Of a stretch of 6,309 nt of DNA, positions 1 to 5,166 are shown one piece after another. The stretch covers positions 1 through 6,309 of the forward strand of contig JAKAXS010000175.1 of assembly GCA_021816505.1 (NCBI GenBank), written 5' to 3'. The first letter of the stretch is position 1. Each line of letters begins with the position of its first letter. The translations under genes and the position numbers were made by a program. The notes below the pieces were generated by a model. The model was not told the DNA's origin and did not search any database. It was given only the letters and a program-made list of their open reading frames with translations. This stretch comes from Pseudomonadota bacterium (GTDB taxonomy: Bacteria > Pseudomonadota > Alphaproteobacteria > Rhizobiales > Hyphomicrobiaceae).

Positions 1-9
1 ATCCAAGGC

Positions 10-44
10 GGGTCGCACCTCAGGTGCGGCCCGTCATCATTTTT
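10..44 (+). terminator. Rho-independent terminator of an off-window plus-strand gene
   Basis: The arms GGGTCGCACC (10-19) and GGTGCGGCCC (23-32) form a 10-bp stem with one G-T wobble and a 3-base loop, followed by GTCATCATTTTT. The T-run lies on the plus-strand side and the wobble becomes an A-C mismatch on the other strand, so it should work for a transcript entering from the left. It ends 4 bases before the stop codon of the convergent YkgJ-type gene. Confidence 0.7.
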
Positions 45-47
45 GGC

Positions 48-476
48 CTAGCGGTGGTTGGTCAGCGCAACGAAAGTGGGATCATTCTGGGCGCGGCGCT
101 CGAACATCAGGAAGTCGTAGTAGCCGCACCGGCCCTCGCCCGGAAACGAGCGGCAGACTGACGGCCGTGCGTGATAGATGGTGCAGCAGCGCTTCTTGGT
201 GTCGAAAAACTGGCAGATGCGGCCGAAGTGCTTATCGGCCTTGCGCCGCATCACCCACTTGCGTCCCCAGGCCTGTCGCGTGAAGCGGCGCTCAGCCACC
301 GCGTAAGGCAGGGCAAAGTGGCGGGCGAGGCGCTCCACGTCCCGGCGCTCCAAGGCGATCAAGGGATATGAGCAGCAATAGCCGGGGCATTTTTTGCAGG
401 AATACAACTCGTCGGGCTCCAACCAGCACGGAATGATCGCTGCGTCGCAGCGCTGTACAACCCGATAGCCAATCAA
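48..476 (-). CDS. YkgJ-type cysteine-cluster protein (putative zinc/iron-chelating)
   Basis: This 142-residue cytoplasmic protein carries the cysteine pattern of the YkgJ/UPF0153 family, annotated as a putative Zn- or Fe-chelating domain of unknown biochemical role. The core is CKKCPGYCC (residues 27-35, C-x2-C-x3-CC), then C88, the pair C97-C98, C108 in the ARPSVCRSFPG motif, and C117. There is no signal peptide or membrane segment. The start is uncertain: the frame opens after a TGA with TTG at 476, without a clear Shine-Dalgarno. In-frame TTG codons at 422 and 407 are alternatives, the latter preceded by GGAG. A possible promoter (TTGACC at 487-492, TATCGG at 465-470) would put the transcript start downstream of the 476 TTG and so favour a shorter protein that still keeps the whole cluster. 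Cys10 and Cys17 lie only in the longer form. It is transcribed alone, convergent with the gene to the left. Family call firm; function unknown. Confidence 0.85.
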   Translation of the reverse strand: MIGYRVVQRCDAAIIPCWLEPDELYSCKKCPGYCCSYPLIALERRDVERLARHFALPYAVAERRFTRQAWGRKWVMRRKADKHFGRICQFFDTKKRCCTIYHARPSVCRSFPGEGRCGYYDFLMFERRAQNDPTFVALTNHR

Positions 477-568
477 GCTTGAAGGTCAAGGGCCTATCAG
501 GCGCAAAGCGTGTAAGACTGCAGCCTTCTGGGCGTTAATCTTGGAAGCGTGGCAGTCGCGCACTTTTG

Positions 569-596
569 TTGCGCGCCTCACTTTCTCCGCTATGGT
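569..596 (+). promoter_or_regulatory. Candidate promoter of the pentapeptide-repeat gene
   Basis: TTGCGC (569-574) and TATGGT (591-596) are 16 bases apart; an overlapping TTGTTG (566-571) gives a spacing of 19. Transcription would begin near 603, about 40 bases before the preferred ATG at 641. This makes the upstream in-frame ATG at 566 unlikely to be the true start. Assigned by eye only. Confidence 0.35.
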
Positions 597-640
597 CGGC
601 GCAGTTGGCCCGCGTCACGTGTCCGCGTTGGGGGAAGAGT

Positions 641-2680
641 ATGGAAATGGCTCGCGTTGCACCGGAGGTGGAAACCCCGGTCAACCCGTACAGCCTGCTG
701 GAGGCCGTCAACCGGTCGAGCGATGCCGCGCATACGGGCTGGCTGATCTTCCTCGCCATCATGGCCTATTTCGTCATCGCTGTCGCCGGCGTGACGCATC
801 GCGACCTGCTGCTCGAAACGCCGGTCGAGCTGCCGATCCTGCAGGTGAAAATCCAGCTGACCCAGTTCTTTCAGTTCGCGCCGATCATTCTGGCGCTGCT
901 GCATCTCGGGTTGATGTCGCAGCTGGTGCTGCTGGCGCGGGAGACGATGGAGTTCGACCAGGCGATCCGGCTGCTGGAAACCACGGATAAGCGCAACCAC
1001 CCGCTGCGGCTGGAACTGAACAACTTCTTCTTCGTGCAGGCGATCGCCGGGCCGCAGCGCTCCGCGGTGCTGAGCACCTTCCTGCATGGCATGTCGTGGC
1101 TGACCCTGGTCACGCTGCCGGTGGTTCTGATCCTCTATATCCAGGTCGTGTTCCTGCCATATCACGACGTGGCGATCACGTGGACGCAGCGTGTGGCGCT
1201 GTTGGCGGACCTGGCCGCGCTGTCTCTGATCGGCGTGTTCATGCTGCGCACCGAGACGTCGTTCTTTCAAGCCGCCTTCAACACGACACGTGAAAACCCG
1301 CTCAGCTGCGCGTTCACAGGCACCGTGCTGGGGCTCGTTGCGTTTTTCTCGCTGTTCATCGCCACCGTACCCGGCGAAGGCCTCGACCGCTTCGTGCAGT
1401 CGTTCTTCGGCGAGCGCGCCGAGGAAGAGGAGCGTCCGCGCTACGTGTCCGGGTTCATGGCCCCGTTCTTCTTCGCCAGCGCCGACGGCAAGCTGTTCGG
1501 CTTGTTCGAGCGCAATCTGATCGTGCAGGACGCCGATCTGGTGGTCGATCGCGATCAGGCGCCGGGCGAGCCGTCGATCTCGCTGCGCGGCCGCGATCTG
1601 CGGTACGCCAAGCTGGACCGGTCCGACATGCATCAGGCGGACTTCACGGGCGCGGACCTGCGCCGCGCGAGCCTGACCGGTACGGATCTGCGTGGCGCGT
1701 GGCTTTCGTGCGCGGCCCCCGAGACTCTCTACCTCACGACCGATCGCGAGCAGGCAGGCTGCGTGGCGGCGACCCGGCTCGATCTGACACGGGCCAAGCT
1801 GGAGAACGCCAACCTGCTCGGCATCGACCTGAGACGCGGCAAACTCGAGGAAGCGCAACTGGTCGGCGCAAACTTGTCGAACGCGCTGTTGACCGGGGCT
1901 GACTTCGGCAGCGCGCATCTGGAAAAGGCGTCCCTCGAAGCGGCGGAGTTGCAGGGTGCGCAGCTTCTGTTCGCGCGGTTGCAAGGTGCGAACCTGAATG
2001 GGGCCAGGCTGCAGGCGGCCAATCTCTCCGGCACGCGCCTGCAAGGCACTTACCTGCGGCGGGCGGATCTGCGTGGTGCGAACCTCGCCAACGCCAACCT
2101 CGAGGGCGCGACGCTCGAATTCGCAATGCTGCAGGGAGCGGACCTGAACGGGGCGCAGATCAAGGGCGCCGATTTCCGCGGCGCGGGGATCTGGATGACG
2201 GAGCCGCCGCAGGTTGATCCGACCGGACTTGCGGATTTTTCAGACGTGGTCATGACGGCAATGACTGACGCGGACAACGTGGCGCTCAAGAGCGATCTCG
2301 GCCGCATCGAGCGGCCCCGGCTGCGACAGGAGATCGAAGTGGCGATGCAGCCGCTGCTCGATGCGGAAAAGGTGCAAGCTTGGGCCGGCAGCGCGGCCAA
2401 CCAGCAGTGGCAGGCCCTCATGTCCGCCTCGACGGCATCCGCGTACGATTATTCCGACAAGCTGACGGATTATCTGGGACGCTTCATGTGCAAGGTGCGC
2501 TGGAGCAGCGGGGCGATGGCGACGGGTGTGGCGCGACGTGCCAAGACCGAGGGCTTCCGGGGCAACATGGTTCTGCTATACGACCGGCTGCACATGAACG
2601 ATTGTCCGGCCATCAAGGCGATGGACGCAGACGCGCTACGCGAATTCGGGGCCGCCGTCGATCTGGTGCGTCCGAACTGA
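641..2680 (+). CDS. Membrane-anchored pentapeptide-repeat protein, five TM helices
   Basis: Starting at ATG 641, which follows GGGGAAGAG at 631-639, the product has 679 residues; ATG 647 fits the same ribosome site and 566 is an unlikely longer start. The N-terminal third has five predicted TM helices (about 33-52, 79-100, 152-172, 185-203, 223-243), with a basic loop of about 50 residues between TM2 and TM3. An acidic linker (EEEE, 261-264) leads to pentapeptide repeats of A(D/N)LxG type: 9 units at 312-356 and 27 uninterrupted units at 379-513. These should form a right-handed quadrilateral beta-helix of about nine coils. A 22-residue insert (357-378) separates the blocks and contains C357 and C374. 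The C-terminal domain (about 517-679) has C617 and C655 and is not recognised. If the N-terminus is cytoplasmic, five helices place the repeats in the periplasm, which the even number of cysteines supports. Function unknown; a scaffold or binding surface is plausible. It is not a Qnr/MfpA-like protein, since those are small and soluble. Confidence 0.85.
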   Translation: MEMARVAPEVETPVNPYSLLEAVNRSSDAAHTGWLIFLAIMAYFVIAVAGVTHRDLLLETPVELPILQVKIQLTQFFQFAPIILALLHLGLMSQLVLLARETMEFDQAIRLLETTDKRNHPLRLELNNFFFVQAIAGPQRSAVLSTFLHGMSWLTLVTLPVVLILYIQVVFLPYHDVAITWTQRVALLADLAALSLIGVFMLRTETSFFQAAFNTTRENPLSCAFTGTVLGLVAFFSLFIATVPGEGLDRFVQSFFGERAEEEERPRYVSGFMAPFFFASADGKLFGLFERNLIVQDADLVVDRDQAPGEPSISLRGRDLRYAKLDRSDMHQADFTGADLRRASLTGTDLRGAWLSCAAPETLYLTTDREQAGCVAATRLDLTRAKLENANLLGIDLRRGKLEEAQLVGANLSNALLTGADFGSAHLEKASLEAAELQGAQLLFARLQGANLNGARLQAANLSGTRLQGTYLRRADLRGANLANANLEGATLEFAMLQGADLNGAQIKGADFRGAGIWMTEPPQVDPTGLADFSDVVMTAMTDADNVALKSDLGRIERPRLRQEIEVAMQPLLDAEKVQAWAGSAANQQWQALMSASTASAYDYSDKLTDYLGRFMCKVRWSSGAMATGVARRAKTEGFRGNMVLLYDRLHMNDCPAIKAMDADALREFGAAVDLVRPN

Positions 2681-2732
2681 AGACCAACGCGCTGGTGGGG
2701 ACCGGCGCCCGACACATCTGGGGACTAAAAGC

Positions 2733-3101
2733 ATGACGACACGATGGGCACTCGCACTGGCCGCGCTTGCGATTCTGGCCGGCGGATACTGGCTCGTGCG
2801 GGGGCAAGCGAACGCCAACGATCAGCAGATCGCCGCGTATGCCGGGCAGTGCCCGCGCTGGGTGAAGCTGGCTGAAGAGCTGCTGACGTTCGAAGGCGCC
2901 GTGCCTGAGCGCTGCGAGCATGTATCGGGCGGCTCGCTGATGTCGACCGGTCATCTCTACAAGGCTGCGCCGAATATCGAGGTGCTGGTGACGGCTTCGG
3001 CCGATCCTGCGCTGCTGGGGCCGTCCAGTGTCGTCATTCGCGACACCAAGAGCCAGGCATCGGTGACATACAACGCGGAAGCGCTCGCGCTCGTGAAGTG
3101 A
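2733..3101 (+). CDS. Small signal-anchored hypothetical protein
   Basis: This 122-residue protein begins with a basic residue and a hydrophobic stretch (about 5-22, WALALAALAILAGGYWLV). The stretch reads as an uncleaved signal anchor or a signal peptide, placing the remaining ~95 residues in the periplasm. Those residues contain two cysteines (C40 and C61), which could form a disulfide, and a C-terminal part (about 80-122) that looks beta-rich. I do not recognise a family. The ATG follows GGGGA with 8 bases between. The gene starts 52 bases after the pentapeptide-repeat gene on the same strand with no terminator between them, so co-transcription is likely. A role with that protein in the envelope is an inference from context. 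The reading frame is supported by its ribosome site, sensible N-terminus and lack of a better competing frame. Confidence 0.7.
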   Translation: MTTRWALALAALAILAGGYWLVRGQANANDQQIAAYAGQCPRWVKLAEELLTFEGAVPERCEHVSGGSLMSTGHLYKAAPNIEVLVTASADPALLGPSSVVIRDTKSQASVTYNAEALALVK

Positions 3102-3115
3102 CCTGAGACAGCGCC

Positions 3116-3144
3116 TTGCAAGCGCACGTCGAAGCACCCATATC
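3116..3144 (+). promoter_or_regulatory. Candidate ssb promoter
   Basis: TTGCAA (3116-3121) and CATATC (3139-3144) are separated by 17 bases. Transcription would start around 3151, inside the LexA box, which suits repression by LexA. This implies a leader of about 175 bases before the ssb ATG. Assigned by eye; the -10 is imperfect. Confidence 0.4.
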
Positions 3145-3146
3145 AA

Positions 3147-3161
3147 GAACATAAAGAGAAC
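3147..3161 (+). promoter_or_regulatory. LexA (SOS) box, alphaproteobacterial type GAAC-N7-GAAC
   Basis: The sequence GAACATAAAGAGAAC is an exact direct repeat GAAC-N7-GAAC, the reverse complement of GTTC-N7-GTTC, which is the established LexA operator of alphaproteobacteria. It lies 164 bases upstream of the ssb start and just downstream of a promoter-like pair. The adjacent gene on the left points the same way and ends at 3101, so ssb is the obvious target. It predicts damage-inducible ssb transcription. Confidence 0.75.
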
Positions 3162-3325
3162 AAAATCGGCGTCCACACTCCGTGGAGCCACCCCTCTGTG
3201 GAGAACGAGTCGAAGGTGCAACCGTTCGGTGGCTCTGCCGTTAGGGTGACCCCAGCACCGTCGTGAGTCGCCATGCGAGCGCTCAGGGCGAAGACGTTGC
3301 ACGACATTAGGCAAGGAGTGACGAC

Positions 3326-3874
3326 ATGGCCGGTTCAGTGAACAAAGTGATCCTCGTGGGCAACCTGGGCCGCGACCCAGAGATTCGCCGCACGCAGGAT
3401 GGACGGCCGATCGCCAACCTTCGCGTCGCGACAAGCGAGAACTGGCGCGACAAGAATTCCGGCGAACGCCGCGAAAAGACCGAGTGGCATTCCGTGGTGA
3501 TCTTCAACGAGAACCTCTGCAAGGTCGTCGAGCAGTATCTCAAGAAGGGTGCCAAGGTTTACATCGAGGGCGCGCTGCAGACACGCAAGTGGCAGGACCA
3601 GGCGGGCCAGGAGCGCTATTCGACGGAAGTCGTCCTGCAGGGCTTCAACGGCACGCTGACGATGCTTGACGGCCGCGCTGGCGGCGGCATGTCGGACGGC
3701 GGCCAGTCGGACTACGGCGCAGACGATTTCGCTGGCGGCGGCGGTGGTGGCAGCGGCACCGGCGGTGGCGGCTACAGCGAGCCGCGTCGTGCTGCACGCA
3801 GCAGCGGCGGCGGCGGCGGTTCGGGCGGCGGCAAGCCCTTCGACAAGCAGCTCGACGACGAGATCCCGTTCTAA
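3326..3874 (+). CDS. ssb: Single-stranded DNA-binding protein SSB
   Basis: SSB coats single-stranded DNA as a tetramer in replication, repair and recombination, and recruits partners through its C-terminal tip. The 182-residue product has the OB-fold at about 1-112 (MAGSVNKVILVGNLGRDPE opening). The DNA-stacking aromatics W40, W54 and F60 match the E. coli numbering, and W89 corresponds to W88 there. A Gly/Ser-rich disordered linker follows (about 117-170), and the protein ends in the acidic partner-binding tip DDEIPF. Length and layout are normal for the family. The start is secure: AAGGAG (3313-3318) lies 7 bases before the ATG. The upstream LexA box suggests SOS control, and a strong terminator begins 29 bases after the stop, so the gene is probably monocistronic. 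In many alphaproteobacteria uvrA lies divergently upstream; here that position is taken by the co-directional pentapeptide pair. Confidence 0.97.
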   Translation: MAGSVNKVILVGNLGRDPEIRRTQDGRPIANLRVATSENWRDKNSGERREKTEWHSVVIFNENLCKVVEQYLKKGAKVYIEGALQTRKWQDQAGQERYSTEVVLQGFNGTLTMLDGRAGGGMSDGGQSDYGADDFAGGGGGGSGTGGGGYSEPRRAARSSGGGGGSGGGKPFDKQLDDEIPF

Positions 3875-3902
3875 ACGGGCTCCGCGCTGGGCTTGGAGTT
3901 TG

Positions 3903-3937
3903 GCGTCGCCGCTATATCAGTGGCGGCGCTTTTTCTT
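3903..3937 (+). terminator. Rho-independent terminator of ssb, overlapping the convergent CDF gene
   Basis: GCGTCGCCGC (3903-3912) pairs with GTGGCGGCGC (3920-3929) over 10 bp with two G-T wobbles. The loop is TATATCA and the stem is followed by TTTTTCTT. The stop codon of the CDF gene on the other strand (3917-3919) lies in the loop, so the right arm and T-run are also coding sequence for that gene. Confidence 0.85.
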
Positions 3938-5005
3938 GCGGGATTTCCGGCTGCCTTCGTGGGACGAGGCCGGTGACTGCGGCGCGCGGGGCTGTCCCGG
4001 TGCGGGTGCCGGCATTGGTGCGGTGGCCGGATGCGGCTGCGGTTGCGTCGTCACGCTGCGTGCCAAGGGCGCGTCGTCGGCCATCTCGTCGCTGCCGTCG
4101 GGAGGCTGCAGAGCCAAGAACACGTGGCTTACCTCGGGCGCCTCGGCCTTGATGCTTCGGTCGAGACGCGTGGTCGTATCCTCCACGCTGCGTGCTGTTT
4201 CGCCGTCGTGGAAGGCAACGTTGGCGGCAACGAGCACGTCGTCGGGCCCGAGCTGCAACGTCTTGATGTCATGAACGGCGGCGAGGGGACGCCCCGTCCC
4301 CATCTCGCTGGCGAACAGGACGCGAAGCCGCGAGCGCAGGCCCGGGTCCGCCGCGGCACCCACAAGCAGCGTGCGGATGCGCAGGCACATCAGCGCCGCC
4401 AAGGCTGCCATGACGAATCCGACGCCAAGTGATGCCAGCGCGTCGCCGTAGCGAACGCCCAGGACATCGGTGGCGAAGATGCCTGCGAGCGCGATCAAAA
4501 TGCCGGCAGTCGCGGCCAGCGTCTCGATCGCGAGGGCGCCGCGCATGGCGTCCCGCGTCTCCGCAAACGGGGAGATGGCATTGGGTGACGCGCTGCGGCC
4601 GCGCATGAGCATCACGATAACTGCGATCTGCACGGCGAGCGCGAGCAGCAGCGCCCAATAGGCGATGGGCGAAATTGCAAGGAAGGGTGGCGATTTGATC
4701 TTCTGGATGCCCTCGTAGATGGCGACGCCCGCGCCGTGCGAGAACAGCAGCACCGCGGCGACGAAGCTCCAGAAGTAGATTTCCTTGGCGTAGCCGAAGG
4801 CGTGTCGCGCGTCGCCCGGCCGTGCGGCCTGATTGTAGCCAAACAACATCAGCGTCTGGTGCGTCACCGCGACGAGGGAATGTATCGCTTCCGACAGCAA
4901 CGCGGATGAGCCGGTCATCGCATAGGCCGCGATCTTGGCGAACGCCGCTGTAGCATTTCCGATCAGCGCGACGGCGACCAGGCGCTTGGTGGCAACGGGC
5001 GCCAT
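3917..5005 (-). CDS. Cation diffusion facilitator (CDF), ZnT9-like, with altered metal-site residues
   Basis: CDF proteins are inner-membrane antiporters exporting divalent metals such as Zn2+. ATG 5005 is chosen because AAGGAA lies 8 bases upstream; ATG 5053 lacks a ribosome site. The 362-residue product has six TM helices (about 9-29, 35-56, 77-97, 113-133, 157-176, 188-208), a cytoplasmic dimerisation-type domain (about 213-300, including LGPDDVLVAANVAF) and a Pro-rich tail (301-362). SSALLSEAIHSL, HAFGYAKEIYFWSF and GAGVAIYEGI mark the SLC30A9/ZnT9-like branch with many bacterial members. By recall of that family, TM2 usually reads HSLxD but here is H42-S-L-V-A46, and the TM5 E-D pair is E161-T162. 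D188 in TM6 is retained. The tail ends in a basic SRKKKRRH stretch encoded opposite the ssb terminator. It appears monocistronic. Substrate and transport activity are uncertain given the substitutions. Confidence 0.85.
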   Translation of the reverse strand: MAPVATKRLVAVALIGNATAAFAKIAAYAMTGSSALLSEAIHSLVAVTHQTLMLFGYNQAARPGDARHAFGYAKEIYFWSFVAAVLLFSHGAGVAIYEGIQKIKSPPFLAISPIAYWALLLALAVQIAVIVMLMRGRSASPNAISPFAETRDAMRGALAIETLAATAGILIALAGIFATDVLGVRYGDALASLGVGFVMAALAALMCLRIRTLLVGAAADPGLRSRLRVLFASEMGTGRPLAAVHDIKTLQLGPDDVLVAANVAFHDGETARSVEDTTTRLDRSIKAEAPEVSHVFLALQPPDGSDEMADDAPLARSVTTQPQPHPATAPMPAPAPGQPRAPQSPASSHEGSRKSRKKKRRH

Positions 5006-5065
5006 TTGCGAAGTTCCTTTCGTTCGATGCGGTCCACGCGTAGCAGAGCCCATCGCAACGGGAAA

Positions 5066-5083
5066 GCGCCGCGCGGGCGGCGC
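5066..5083 (-). repeat. GC-rich inverted repeat upstream of the CDF gene
   Basis: GCGCCG (5066-5071) and CGGCGC (5078-5083) form a 6-bp stem with a 6-base loop, about 60 bases upstream of the CDF start. On the minus strand it is followed by TTTCCC, a poor T-run. It may be leader structure or simply GC-rich chance pairing. Confidence 0.3.
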
Positions 5084-5116
5084 GTCATGCTTCGTTTCGC
5101 CAACCCGGAAAATGAA

Positions 5117-5144
5117 ACGGGATCAGACCGCGGTCTGATCCCGT
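5117..5144 (-). terminator. Perfect 28-bp palindrome, probable terminator of the PRC-barrel gene
   Basis: ACGGGATCAGACCG (5117-5130) is followed directly by its exact reverse complement (5131-5144), giving a 14-bp perfect inverted repeat with no spacer. Read on the minus strand, it comes 22 bases after the PRC-barrel stop and is followed by TTTCATTTT; the other side has no T-run. This fits a terminator separating the PRC-barrel transcript from the CDF gene. Its perfection also allows a dispersed palindromic element or a protein-binding site. Confidence 0.65.
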
Positions 5145-5166
5145 ACCAACTCTTGAAAAGGAGACG

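Noticed and set aside
566..640. Upstream ATG adding 25 residues to the pentapeptide protein
   Set aside because: It lies within the likely promoter, lacks a ribosome site, and the added residues include no expected feature. ATG 641 has GGGGAAGAG just before it.
590..2044. Long open frame (484 codons) on the minus strand opposite the pentapeptide gene
   Set aside because: Gln/Arg/Leu-rich product with no domain pattern. It arises from the repetitive codons and GC-rich third positions of the real gene on the other strand.
641..2680. Quinolone-resistance type pentapeptide protein (Qnr/MfpA)
   Set aside because: Those are about 180-220 residue soluble proteins. This one is 679 residues with five TM helices and an extra C-terminal domain.
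2613..3434. 273-codon minus-strand frame across the small gene, the LexA region and the start of ssb
   Set aside because: Arg-rich, no ribosome site, and antisense to two well-supported genes and an operator region.
3666..4274. 202-codon plus-strand frame over the ssb tail and CDF 3' end
   Set aside because: Ala/Ser low complexity from an alternate frame of the Gly-rich ssb linker, running through the ssb terminator.
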